From the NCBI GenBank assembly GCA_945910005.1, contig OX246743.1, positions 16,454,695 to 16,518,694 of the forward strand: DNA of 64,000 nucleotides. Direction: 5' to 3'. Positions 36,368-48,181 of the stretch are shown one piece after another. Within the stretch, counting starts at the first letter, position 1. Each line of letters begins with the position of its first letter. This stretch comes from Isoperla grammatica. Taxonomy: Eukaryota > Arthropoda > Insecta > Plecoptera > Perlodidae. Under the pieces are notes generated by a model. That model had not been told where the DNA came from, ran no database searches, and was given only the letters and a program-made list of their open reading frames with translations. Made by a program: the position numbers and the translations under genes.

Positions 36368-39300
36368 TCATCATTGACCGGTCTTCAAGGCTTGAGTTCC
36401 TTACACGCATCACATGACAACTCTACGCATGGTCATCATTGGTCGTCCGCACCCCCCCCCCCCTTCCCCGTCTTCAAGGCTTGAGTTCCTTACACGCATC
36501 ACATGACAACTCTACGCATGGTCATCATTGGCCGGTCTTCAAGGCTTGAGTTCCTTACACGCATCACATGACAACTCTACGCATGGTCATCATTGGTCGT
36601 CCGCACCCCCCCCCCCCCTTCCCCGTCTTCAAGGCTTGAGTTCCTTACACGCATCACATGACAACTCTACGCATGGTCATCATTGGTCGGTCTTCAAGGC
36701 TTGAGTTCCTTACACGCATCACATGACAACTCTACGCATGGTCATCATTGGCCGGTCTTCAAGGCTTGAGTTCCTTACACGCATCACATGACAACTCTAC
36801 GCATGGTCATCATTGGCCGGTCTTCAAGGCTTGAGTTCCTTACACGCATCACATGACAACTCTACGCATGGTCATCATTGGCCGGTCTTCAAAGCTTGAG
36901 TTCCTTACACGCATCACATGACAACTCTACGCATGGTCATCATTGGTCGTCCGCACCCCCCCCCCTTCCCCGTCTTCAAGGCTTGAGTTCCTTACACGCA
37001 TCACATGACAACTCTACGCATGGTCATCATTGGTCGTCCGCACCCCCCCCCCCCCTTCCCCGTCTTCAAGGCTTGAGTTCCTTACACGCATCACATGACA
37101 ACTCTACGCATGGTCATCATTGGTCGTCCGCACCCCCCCCCCCCCCCCTTCCCCGTCTTCAAGGCTTGAGTTCCTTACACGCATCACATGACAACTCTAC
37201 GCATGGTCATCATTGGCCGGCCTTCAAGGCTTGAGTTCCTTACACGCATCACATGACAACTCTACGCATGGTCATCATTGGCCGGTCTTCAAGGCTTGAG
37301 TTCCTTACACGCATCACATGACAACTCTACGCATGGTCATCATTGGCCGGTCTTCAAGGCTTGAGTTCCTTACACGCATCACATGACAACTCTACGCATG
37401 GTCATCATTGACCGGTCTTCAAGGCTTGAGTTCCTTACACGCATCACATGACAACTCTACGCATGGTCATCATTGACCGGTCTTCAAGGCTTGAGTTCCT
37501 TACACGCATCACATGACAACTCTACGCATGGTCATCATTGATCGGTCTTCAAGGCTTGAGTTCCTTACACGCATCACATGACAACTCTACGCATGGTCAT
37601 CATTGGCCGGTCTTCAGGCTTGAGTTCCTTACACGCATCACATGACAACTCTACGCATGGTCATCATTGGCCGTCCGCACCCCCCCCCCTTCCCCGTCTT
37701 CAAGGCTTGAGTTCCTTACACGTATCACATGACAACTCTACGCATGGTCATCATTAGCCGTCCGCACCCCCCCCCCCTTCCCCGTCTTCAAGGCTTGAGT
37801 TCCTTACACGCATCACATGACAACTCTACGCATGGTCATCATTGATCGGTCTTCAAGGCTTGAGTTCCTTACACGCATCACATGACAACTCTACGCATGG
37901 TCATCATTGGCCGGTCTTCAAGGCTTGAGTTCCTTACACGCATCACATGACAACTCTACGCATGGTCATCATTGACCGGTCTTCAAGGCTTGAGTTCCTT
38001 ACACGCATCACATGACAACTCTACGCATGGTCATCATTGGCCGGTCTTCAAGGCTTGAGTTCCTTACACGCATCACATGACAACTCTACGCATGGTCATC
38101 ATTGACCGGTCTTCAAGGCTTGAGTTCCTTACACGCATCACATGACAACTCTACGCATGGTCATCATTGACCGTCCGCACCCCCCCCCCTTCCCCGTCTT
38201 CAAGGCTTGAGTTCCTTACACGTATCACATGACAACTCTACGCATGGTCATCATTAACCGTCCGCACCCCCCCCCCCCCCTTCCCCGTCTTCAAGGCTTG
38301 AGTTCCTTACACGCATCACATGACAACTCTACGCATGGTCATCATTGGCCGGTCTTCAAGGCTTGAGTTCCTTACACGCATCACATGACAACTCTACGCA
38401 TGGTCATCATTGGTCGTCCGCACCCCCCCCCCCCTTCCCCGTCTTCAAGGCTTGAGTTCCTTACACGCATCACATGACAACTCTACGCATGGTCATCATT
38501 GGCCGGTCTTCAAGGCTTGAGTTCCTTATACGTATCACATGACAACTCTACGCATGGTCATCATTGACCGGTCTTCAAGGCTTGAGTTCCTTACACGCAT
38601 CACATGACAACTCTACGCATGGTCATCATTGGCCGGTCTTCAAGGCTTGAGTTCCTTACACGCATCACATGACAACTCTACGCATGGTCATCATTGGCCG
38701 GTCTTCAAGGCTTGAGTTCCTTACACGCATCACATGACAACTCTACGCATGGTCATCATTGGCCGGTCTTCAAGGCTTGAGTTCCTTACACACATCACAT
38801 GACAACTCTACGCATGGTCATCATTGATCGGTCTTCAAGGCTTGAGTTCCTTACACGCATCACATGACAACTCTACGCATGGTCATCATTGGTCCCTCCC
38901 CCCCTTCCCCGTCTTCAAGGCTTGAGTTCCTTACACGCATCACATGACAACTCTACGCATGGTCATCATTAGCCGGTCTTCAAGGCTTGAGTTCCTTACA
39001 CGCATCACATGACAACTCTACGCATGGTCATCATTGGCCGGTCTTTAAGGCTTGAGTTCCTTACACGCATCACATGACAACTCTACGCATGGTCATCATT
39101 GACCGGTCTTCAAGGCTTGAGTTCCTTACACGCATCACATGACAACTCTACGCATGGTCATCATTGGTCCCTCCCCCCCTTCCCCGTCTTCAAGGCTTGA
39201 GTTCCTTACACGCATCACATGACAACTCTACGCATGGTCATCATTGACCGGTCTTCAAGGCTTGAGTTCCTTACACGCATCACATGACAACTCTACGCAT

Positions 39301-39995
39301 GGTCATCATTGGTCCCTCCCCCCCTTCCCCGTCTTCAAGGCTTGAGTTCCTTACACGCAATACATAACAACTCTACGCATGGTCATCATTGGTCGTCCGC
39401 ACCCCCCCCCCCCCTTCCCCGTCTTCAAGGCTTGAGTTCCTTACACGCATCACATGACAACTCTACGCATGGTCATCATTGGCCGGTCTTCAAGGCTTGA
39501 GTTCCTTACACGCATCACATGACAACTCTACGCATGGTCATCATTGGCCGGTCTTCAAGGCTTGAGTTCCTTACACGCATCACATGACAACTCTACGCAT
39601 GGTCATCATTGGCCGGTCTTCAAGGCTTGAGTTCCTTACACGCATCACATGACAACTCTACGCATGGTCATCATTGGCCGGTCTTCAGGCTACACGCATC
39701 ACATGACAACTCTACACATGGTCATCATTGGCCGGTCTTCAAGGCTTGAGTTCCTTACACGCATCACATGACAACTCTACGCATGGTCATCATTGGCCGG
39801 TCTTCAAGGCTTGAGTTCCTTACACGCATCACATGACAACTCTACGCATGGTCATCATTGGCCGGTCTTCAAGGCTTGAGTTCCTTACACGCATCACATG
39901 ACAACTCTACGCATGGTCATCATTGGCCGGCCTTCAAGGCTTGAGTTCCTTACACGCATCACATGACAACTCTACGCATGGCCGTCCGCCCCCCC
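36368..39995. repeat. 65-bp minisatellite with poly-C insertion variants, about 50 copies
   Basis: The basic unit GGTCTTCAAGGCTTGAGTTC...CATCATTGGCC is 65 bp. About eleven units carry an extra TCGTCCGCA-C(n)-TTCCCC segment of roughly 24-30 bp with n from 10 to 16, and three units near 38895, 39165 and 39311 carry a CCCTCCCCCCC version. A pair of C-tract units sharing the variant ACACGTATCAC occurs at about 37671 and again at about 38171, so blocks have been copied. The array ends at CCGTCCGCCCCCCCCACC, resembling a C-tract unit edge. Confidence 0.96.
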
Positions 39996-40202
39996 CACCC
40001 CCCACGCCATTTGTTGTGAGTTCATACCGACGAACCGAAAAGTCTGCAATAACTTAATGTGATCACCGGTAGATGTCTAGTAGCAGCACATTTTTCAGTT
40101 TATGTCATCTCTTGACGTTCTTTCGTACTTTACTCCACATCCAATTTTCAAGACGTAAAAGTTTTTCAAAGGGCTGTTTTATGGATTCCAGAGTTTTGTA
40201 GC

Positions 40203-40688
40203 AAGAGCATCTGTACGCTGAGTAGAGTGCTGTACGGACCTGTAGTACTAAATGTATGCTGATGTCAGGTTATGAGACTATTCAAGAGCATCTGTACGCT
40301 GAGTAGAGTGCTGTACGTACCTGTAGTACTAAATGTATGCTGATGTCAGGTTATAAGACTATTCAAGAGCATCTGTACGCTGAGTAGAGTGCTGTACGGA
40401 CCTGTAGTACTAAATGTATGCTGATGTCAGGTTATGAGACTATTCAAGAGCATCTGTACGCTGAGTAGAGTGCTGTACGTACCTGTAGTACTAAATGTAT
40501 GCTGATGTCAGGTTATAAGACTATTCAAGAGCATCTGTACGCTGAGTAGAGTGCTGTACGTACCTGTAGTACTAAATGTATGCTGATGTCAGGTTATAAG
40601 ACTATTCAAGAGCATCTGTACGCTGAGTAGAGTGCTGTACGTACCTGTAGTACTAAATGTATGCTGATGTCAGGTTATAAGACTATTC
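40203..40688. repeat. 81-bp minisatellite, 6 copies
   Basis: Units start AAGAGCATCTGTACGCTGAG at 40203, 40284, 40365, 40446, 40527 and 40608. Variants are GTACGGACC/GTACGTACC and GTTATGAG/GTTATAAG. Units 1 and 3 share the GGACC-TATGAG form and 2 and 4 share GTACC-TATAAG, which suggests a two-unit duplication. Units 5 and 6 are of the second form. Confidence 0.96.
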
Positions 40689-41229
40689 AAGACGGTGTTT
40701 TCGTATTTTAAGATGTCCATAAAACGAGACCTAGGTGTGCAATGGAAAAAAATAAAACAAATACAAATTTTTGAGCAACGCATATACCCTCGGTATCAAG
40801 TTTTGCACACACTTTACGGCAAACTACTTGCTCGCTGCGAGATGAAGGTGTGATAAGCGTCTTATATGTTTTAGTACCTTAACACACCTTTATTTTGTTT
40901 GATGGTTTTGGAAAAAAACAACGATCCTCAACTTCTGCACTTTGTTTGTTTGTACTTGGCATCTTTTCGTCCACCGGTATAAACCTAGACTACTTTTACC
41001 CCTTCACGAAGAAATTCATATACAAACAAATTGTTGATGATATCGTTTTTTATCAAACATCGTAAAACGAAAGGTGCGTTAAAGGAGGGTAAAATATTAT
41101 CTTTCCCACTATCAACTTCGTATGTAAAGGTTTAACATTTTACCCACTTTATCGAGCGAGGATCGATTTTCTTCGATGTTCGAATGGTCACAGTGCGAAT
41201 ATGTGTACATATAACTTATATTGTATTTT
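40689..41229. other. Single-copy AT-rich DNA, nothing recognised
   Basis: No long frame, repeat or RNA gene supported. Confidence 0.6.
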
Positions 41230-42290
41230 TTAAGTATAAACAAACCTGCGTGACATACCACAGATTTTGAGATAATTACGGAAGTTTGACGGGCTGATCT
41301 TATAAATTAAGTTATGTCGAATATTACGTAATGTCTCACATATAGAAGCGATTTGTAAGAGAACCTGAGTATATTCATTGAACTTGATTCCTTCTTATTA
41401 ATCTCAATTACATCTACTTTATGAACATACCTGCGTGACATACCACGGATTTTTTTTAGATAATTGCGTAAGTTTCAGGGGCTGTTATTTGGAAACACGT
41501 TATTTCAAACAAAGTATCGATTTGTATGAGAACCTGAGTATATTCATTTTATTTGTTTCCTTCAAATTAATCTCAATTACATCTGTATTAAGTGAAGATA
41601 AACGTACCTGCGTGTCATACCACAGATTTTGAAATAATTACGTAAGTTTCAGGAGCTTTCTAAAATTACGTAATTGTCACACAAAGTACCGGTAGCGATT
41701 TCTAAGAGAACGTGAGTATATTCATTTAATGTGATTCCTTCTTATTAATTTCAATTTCATCTACTTTTAAGCATATATGAACATACCTGCTTGATATACC
41801 ACAGATTCTGAGATTATTACGTAAGAACAAGCGGCTATCATTCGGAAATTACGTAATTTCAAACAAAGTATCGATTTGTAAGAGAACCTGAGTATATTAA
41901 TTTCATTTGATTCCTTCCAATTAATCTCAATTACATCTGTTTTAAGAATGTATAAACAAACCTGCGTGACATACGACTAATTTCAAGATAATTACGGAAA
42001 TTTGACGGGCAAAATTCGAAACTTACATAATGTCACTCATAGTAGCGATTTGTAAGAGAACATGATTATATTCATTTAATATGATTCCTTCTCATTAATC
42101 TCAATTACATCTATACTTTAAGCATATGTGAACATACCTGCGTGATATACCACAGATTCTGAGATAATTACGTAAGAACAAGCGGCTATCATTCGGAAAT
42201 TACGTAATTTCAAACAAAGTATCGGTTTGTAAGAGAACCTGAGTATACTCGTTTCATTTGATTCCTTACAATTAATCTCAATTACGTACG
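41230..42290. repeat. Diverged 175-185-bp satellite, about 6 copies
   Basis: The motif CCTGCGTGAYATACCACAGA recurs at 41245, 41430, 41607, 41786, 41961 and 42137, giving spacings of 185, 177, 179, 175 and 176 bp. Within each unit ATTACGTAA and AAGAGAACCTGAGTATATTC also recur in order. Units differ by many substitutions and small indels, so this array is far older than the neighbouring minisatellites. Confidence 0.88.
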
Positions 42291-43000
42291 CTGTTATTTA
42301 TGCGTCAATGGAAAATTGAACGTTTCTATAATACGCAGGAAATAGAAATACATTCAACTGGATAATATGAAAGGCAACACTGTATTCAAATGATAACGCT
42401 GGATATTCACGGAGAAATTTTTCTTACAGACTGGTGTGATTCCTAGACACGAAAATCCAATACGGAGTTTCAGCTACAACAATACACACAAAGTATTTAT
42501 TTTTATTTTTACTCGTTTCGTATTCCGTATAGCTACACTATGTAGGGATCTTCTCACATTCCTTTGTTGCCAAGTCTTTCAGAAACGCGAAGCTTTAAGT
42601 TTATCGCGCGTAACGCTATTTAGATACTTCTCATTCTAATTGAAAGGAATATGCAAATCTCGCGGGTAAGCTGTTGAAATCCGTAAAAACTGATATACTC
42701 GTAAATCTACACAATGCGTTAGCGGGGGTGGGTTGTTCACTGTTGAAATATACCGTTGTTGAAAATATAGCGGTCGTTTGCACAAAGTGCTGCCTGCATG
42801 TTCTTTATATTATATATTTCTTTATCGATATTCTACTTTGTGAGAAACTACAAACGAGACGGCACACGAAAAATGTTACCACACTAAGAGTTTTGCCCAA
42901 ATACATGGTATAGTAGTTGTTGTATTTATTAACATTTTACAATTCTTCTATACAAGTTCATATTTAAAATCTGTAGAACATTTTAGTTGGTAGACCTAAT
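42291..43000. other. Single-copy AT-rich DNA, nothing recognised
   Basis: Contains frames of 67 and 79 codons with no recognisable motif. No RNA gene or mobile element end seen. Confidence 0.6.
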
Positions 43001-43424
43001 GTTTATAGCTTGAATTGTATTCGATGCTAATCAAATACAACTTTGTATAGCTTGAATTGTATTCGATGCTAATCAAATACAACTTTGTATAGCTTGAATT
43101 GTATTCGATGCTAATCAAATACAACTTTGTATAGCTTGAATTGTATTCGATGCTAATCAAATACAACTTTGTATAGCTTGAATTGTATTCGATGCTAATC
43201 AAATACAACTTTGTATAGCTTGAATTGTATTCGATGCTAATCAAATACAACTTTGTATAGCTTGAATTGTATTCGATGCTAATCAAATACAACTTTGTAT
43301 AGCTTGAATTGTATTCGATGCTAATCAAATACAACTTTGTATAGCTTGAATTGTATTCGATGCTAATCAAATACAACTTTGTATAGCTTGAATTGTATTC
43401 GATGCTAATCAAATACAACTTTGA
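43001..43424. repeat. 42-bp minisatellite, 10 copies
   Basis: Ten essentially identical 42-bp units. Each holds a near-perfect hairpin, TTGTATTCGA against TCAAATACAA (9 of 10 pairs) around a 6-nt loop TGCTAA. The period is 14 codons and the minus strand stays open for 140 codons as a YLISIEYNSSYTKL repeat, which is what a stop-free 42-bp unit gives automatically; no gene is claimed. Confidence 0.97.
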
Positions 43425-43550
43425 AACTATACTTGATAATCACGAAAAACTTTGCATAGTGAGTGCATTGTCTATAATATGTTCTGTGATGTTATTGGTG
43501 GGATCCACAATAGCGTTGCCTGTGTTCTTTGATGACGTCAGAGGTAGGAT

Positions 43551-44476
43551 AGCACAATATCGTGCTCATCAGCAAGCGTGTGTGTACTTCACATTGTGGC
43601 ACACACGCCTCATTGCTTCAAACATAGATAGCACAATATCGTGCTCATCAGCAAGCGTGTGTGTACTTCACATTGTGGCACACACGCCTCATTGCTTCAA
43701 ACATAGATAGCACAATATCGTGCTCATCAGCAAGCGTGTGTGTACTTCACATTGTGGCACACACGCCTCATTGCTTCAAACATAGATAGCACAATATCGT
43801 GCTCATCAGCAAGCGTGTGTGTACTTCACACACGCCTCATTGCTTCAAACATAGATAGCACAATATAGTGCTCATCAGCAAGCGTGTGTGTACTTCACAT
43901 TGTGGCACACACGCCTCATTGCTTCAAACATAGATAGCACAATATCGTGCTCATCAGCAAGCGTGTGTGTACTTCACACACGCCTCATTGCTTCAAACAT
44001 AGATAGCACAATATCGTGCTCATCAGCAAGCGTGTGTGTACTTCACATTGTGGCACACACGCCTCATTGCTTCAAACATATAGATAGCACAATATCGTGC
44101 TCATCAGCAAGCGTGTGTGTACTTCACATTGTGGCACACACGCCTCATTGCTTCAAACATAGATAGCACAATATCGTGCTCATCAGCAAGCGTGTGTGTA
44201 CTTCACATTGTGGCACACACGCCTCATTGCTTCAAACATAGATAGCACAATATCGTGCTCATCAGCAAGCGTGTGTGTACTTCACATTGTGGCACACACG
44301 CCTCATTGCTTCAAACATAGATAGCACCATATCGTGCTCATCAGCAAGCGTGTGTGTACTTCACATTGTGGCACACACGCCTCATTGCTTCAAACATAGA
44401 TAGCACAATATCGTGCTCATCAGCAAGCGTGTGTGTACTTCACATTGTGGCACACACGCCTCATTGCTTCAAACAT
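43551..44476. repeat. 79-bp hairpin-rich minisatellite, about 12 copies
   Basis: The unit is AGCACAATATCGTGCTCATC...TTCAAACATAGAT. It holds two inverted repeats: AGCAC-aatatc-GTGCT and GCGTGTGTG...CACACACGC (9 bp, 15-nt loop). Two units (near 43813 and 43961) have lost 10 bp between CAC repeats, shrinking that loop to TACTT while keeping the stem. One unit has an extra TA (CATATAGATAG), and one changes CAATAT to CCATAT. Confidence 0.96.
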
Positions 44477-44665
44477 TTTCTTACTTGACGTATCAAGCTT
44501 TTTCAAAACGTAAACTTTTCGCGAATTACTTCGTGAACTCTAAAAAAAAAAAAATATTCGTGAACAAATTATTTCGTATTCTTATAGTCGATATTGATCG
44601 TATCCAAATAGTGACACAAAAAACAGTCTTATCCCTCTCTGGACTATCCGTACATTGCTATTTTA

Positions 44666-44916
44666 ATGGGCCATAGAATAAAATTTCATTTTATTTTATT
44701 TTACCGCGCGTTTGCTGCAGTAAAACAAATACATATCGCATCCAATAGCTCGACTACATGCGATTATAGCAAAATGGATTTCCGTCTCTCTGTGTCTATA
44801 CCGTATTATTTTGTATTTTGGTACTTTGTTTTTAGCATTTTCATATTATTTATCATTAATGGCTGGATGGAAGATAAGGCCTCACTGGCCTTAATCTCGC
44901 CTTGAATAAATACCTT
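44666..44916 (+). mobile_element. LINE-like 3' tail
   Basis: GGCTGGATGGAAGATAAGGC is followed by a hairpin AAGGCC-tcact-GGCCTT (44876-44892), then CTCGCCTTGAATAAATACC running straight into an (AATC)n tract. A short hairpin, an AATAAA-containing tail and a simple repeat at the very end are typical of invertebrate non-LTR retrotransposon 3' termini. The 5' limit is uncertain and no reverse transcriptase coding is present. Confidence 0.45.
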
Positions 44917-45099
<183 letters not shown>

Positions 45100-45443
45100 C
45101 AGACTCCTATAAAGATGATACATAAAGCGAGCACTTGATAGTGTGTGTATATTTACTCTGCAGGTAGAGGTATGAAGTGAAATCATTCTACAAAGGTGAG
45201 CTGAAGGGGTTAACAAGACTGTACCGAGAGTACTTTGCCGGTGGCATCAAAAGCGTCGGATGAAATTACGTCTACCTGCAGGTTCAGACAACGGTTAGAT
45301 GTGACTGTGGTGTGATGTTATTCGCTGTGCACAGACATCTTCTTGGTCTTGTTTTCCTGCTTCATGTTCTGAGCGTCGCTGAAAGCTTTCCGTATAAAAC
45401 AATTGGTCTGTTAACTGCCGCTTCGTGTTTAACTCGGTGCGCT

Positions 45444-45866
45444 TTATTGCAACAAGCGGCAACCGTGCGCTGTCTAAATGTGTTTACATTGTTGCAACGT
45501 CCTCTAGATGGCTGTGGATTAACTTCTAGGTTATTGCAACAAGCGGCAACCATGCGCCGTCTAAATGTGTTTACATTGTTGCAACGTCCTCTAGATGGCT
45601 GTGGATTAACTTCTAGGTTATTGCAACAAGCGGCAACCATGCGCCGTCTAAATGTGTTTACATTGTTGCAACGTCCTCTAGATGGCTGTGGATTAACTTC
45701 TAGGTTATTGCAACAAGCGGCAACCATGCGCCGTCTAAATGTGTTAACATTGTTGCAACGTCCTCTAGATGGCTGTGGATTAACTTCTAGGTTATTGCAA
45801 CAAGCGGCAACCATGCGCCGTCTAAATGTGTTTACATTGTTGCAACGTCCTCTAGATGGCTGTAGA
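45444..45866. repeat. 87-bp minisatellite, 5 copies, in a long open frame
   Basis: Units start TTATTGCAACAAGCGGCAAC at 45444, 45531, 45618, 45705 and 45792 (the last partial). Each has TTGCAACAA complementary to TTGTTGCAA downstream, and a CTCF-like CCTCTAGATGGCTG. The period is 29 codons. The plus-strand frame 45312-45938 (208 codons) starts with a hydrophobic, signal-peptide-like segment, then reads the repeat as LLQQAATMRRLNVFTLLQRP plus GCGLTSR, then a short tail. The opposite strand is also open for 150 codons across the same units, so open frames are expected by composition. I do not call a gene. Confidence 0.95.
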
Positions 45867-46589
45867 AGGATTGCGAGGACCTTGCATTATTGTATGCACA
45901 TAATATGCTCCATGGGAAGTGAAACTCTTGAACACTAATTGTAGATAATCATTAAAGCTGAGATTTCGGAAGGAGGCTGCGTCACCCCCACCCTCAAGAG
46001 ATCCCCCACTGGTTTCACTCTTAAGCTATACGATAGGCCGCCGTCTATTCGCGAATTGGTTCTCCTTACAGACTGTCTCAAAGTCGCCCCCACCATTATG
46101 AACTTTGAAAGTTCCTTCATTATACCATGATTACGAAAACTTGCGAACGCATGTATCTCCATACCCAAGTTCTGATTAGTTTACTAGGCCATTATTCAAG
46201 ATAATGCCATTAATACTTGGCTTCAGTGTAGTCTTAAATTCTTCTACGTGTCCAGAATTCTGAAGTTGTCCGGTGAACTGAAAGATGACAGTTTTGTCGA
46301 AGTTCAGCTGCTTTCATTTATACAATACAGCCCAGTTAATCATGTTCTTCATTGAATATACGAATGTAAATCGTCCGAGTCTTTGATCCAGTGAGAAACC
46401 GTATTAAATGAGCCGTGTGTCTAGGGTCGAAAACCCCCCAACCACAATTGTCGGCATCGTGATCGTATCGGGATCTCAATCGTACATTTTCTCATGCTAA
46501 ATCATTAGATTACGATTTTATCGTGAACAACGTCATAAAAACTATGTAAGTTTTAACTTTTTCACGATTGTCGGATTGCGATTGCCGGC
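45867..46589. other. Single-copy DNA, nothing recognised
   Basis: No supported gene. CGATCGTATCGGGATCTC-like AT/CG alternation at 46450-46570 is not repeated elsewhere in the window. Confidence 0.55.
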
Positions 46590-46830
46590 CATTGTGGTGG
46601 GGCTTTACAGTTGAGCCGCAGGTTCTAAGTGGGAAGTCACGTAGGAACCTGAGTTCGATCCCGCATAAGGTTTGTGTTTTTGTAATTGTTCTTCATCTTC
46701 ATCCATCACCACTAACCATCTTGAATAGTAGACATAACTCAACAAGAATCATCGTCAGCATCAATTCAATTCAATTTATTGTAATTTACCTGCCCTAATA
46801 AGACAGGATGGCCATTGTAGGGTTAGGGTG
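46590..46830 (+). mobile_element. Possible tRNA-derived SINE
   Basis: GAGTTCGATCCCGC near 46650 matches a pol III B-box core (GTTCGANNCC). Upstream CAGGTTC pairs perfectly with GAACCTG across 19 nt. The segment ends in (AATTC)n-like sequence, AATTTATTGTAATTTACC and a CCTGCC...GACAGG stem. A convincing A box and acceptor stem are missing, so a functional tRNA is excluded and the SINE call is tentative. Confidence 0.3.
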
Positions 46831-46870
46831 TAGGGCGTTGTGTAGCCTACAGGCGAAGGGTAGTCTCAAA

Positions 46871-47202
46871 TCAAAAACCGCTGACAATTTTCATTATTTA
46901 ATTATATCTCAACATTGCAACAAGAAATCGAAAATCCAAATCAACAGCGCACTGTGTTTTGGTAAGCCCTACAGACTGAATGAAATATAATCATAAGCAT
47001 AGTTATTTTCATTATTAATTCGATTATTAGTAATAAAATTAATTAAATATACAAAAACATAGTGATTACAATGTAAGACATAACTTAGAGCATTCAGTAT
47101 GTAGAGCTTACTAAACCACAGTGCGCTGTTGATTAGGATTTTCGATTTCGAAGCCCATTCTTGTGATATAATTTATAAATTAAAATTTTGTGCGGTTTTT
47201 GA
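46871..47202. mobile_element. 332-bp foldback (long inverted repeat) element
   Basis: The 112-bp left arm (46871-46982) and right arm (47091-47202) are inverted copies. The best block, AATCAACAGCGCACTGTG, matches its partner perfectly over 18 bp; the outer ends are TCAAAAACCG and CGGTTTTTGA. A 108-bp AT-rich spacer separates them. No coding and no clear target duplication. The structure is that of a foldback-type MITE. Confidence 0.8.
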
Positions 47203-48181
47203 AGTAAAAGTATAATTTAAATTCATTGAATCGTACTAAGAAGAGGAAGGAATGGCTCATGCTGGGTGGACATAAACTCAGGCGACGAGTGAGCGTACAC
47301 AACATTGAGTAGGTGGTACCAAGAGCTGCCATAGTCACCTCGACTTAACAAGCAATGTGCTGACGCCATAGCTGTAACCACGTACGGTCGCTACACACGG
47401 TCGATCCCAACGCATTTCCCTATGGATATTCCAGTACCTACCTGATGTTCTCTGACGCGTGGATTGGACTAGCCGTGCTTCAATTGTGCCCTGATAAATC
47501 CTGCAAACAGATACCACACTACAATACCGCCTGTAGGTTGGTACTTGGCACTACCACACTACAATACCGCTTGTAGGTTGGTACTTGGCACTACCACACT
47601 ACAATACCGCCTGTAGGTTGGTACTTGGCACGTACTTCACTTCATTATCACATAACGATGACAGAACATCTAACTTGATACATCGAAGAAACTTTACCAA
47701 TGCGGAGTCAAAATTTAACCAGTCGAAGTTACCGTATTTATTTTGTAATGTCTTGAAAACGCTATTCATTATTGAAGTGAGAACTAAAGTCTGGATAAAA
47801 AAAAATAGATAATAATATTAGCTAGGTTGTTTTTTCGGTAACTAATTAATTACAAAGTTCGCTCGTAGAATAGTACCAACTGCAACGATTACAATATTTT
47901 AAACTTTTGTAATCCACTTTTTAGTTTCCGCAGAAGCACATCTGTCGTATTAATCACTTTTCCAATATCATGTAGTTTTATCAAGACACGACTAAAAAGC
48001 GTAAAATTTGCTCGGTTTTAATGTATGTGTGGATTAACCCTTCGCATTAAGGGGTGGCTTGTGTGAGATAGTGAGCTCGTTCTTGTGTAACATGGCGTTA
48101 TATATACTATGAGCTCAAAAATATCCATCGATCACACATGATTCCACCTTCAAACTGAAGTTCTGATTCGTGTAGTGACTT
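47203..48181. other. Single-copy DNA with a 40-bp triplication
   Basis: Apart from the 40-bp repeat at 47512-47631, no gene or repeat is supported. Confidence 0.6.
47512..47631. repeat. 40-bp tandem triplication
   Basis: Three copies of TACCACACTACAATACCGCC...TACTTGGCAC, with one C/T difference in the middle copy. Confidence 0.95.

Noticed and set aside
36085..36484. Open frames of 92-120 codons across the N gap
   Set aside because: They exist only because the N run is read as unknown codons.
42996..43418. 140-codon minus-strand frame of ten identical 14-residue repeats
   Set aside because: A stop-free 42-bp unit repeated ten times gives this automatically; no start context, no conservation evidence, and a near-palindromic unit.
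46815..46845. Telomere-like GGGTTAGGGTG
   Set aside because: A single TTAGGG, not a tandem run.
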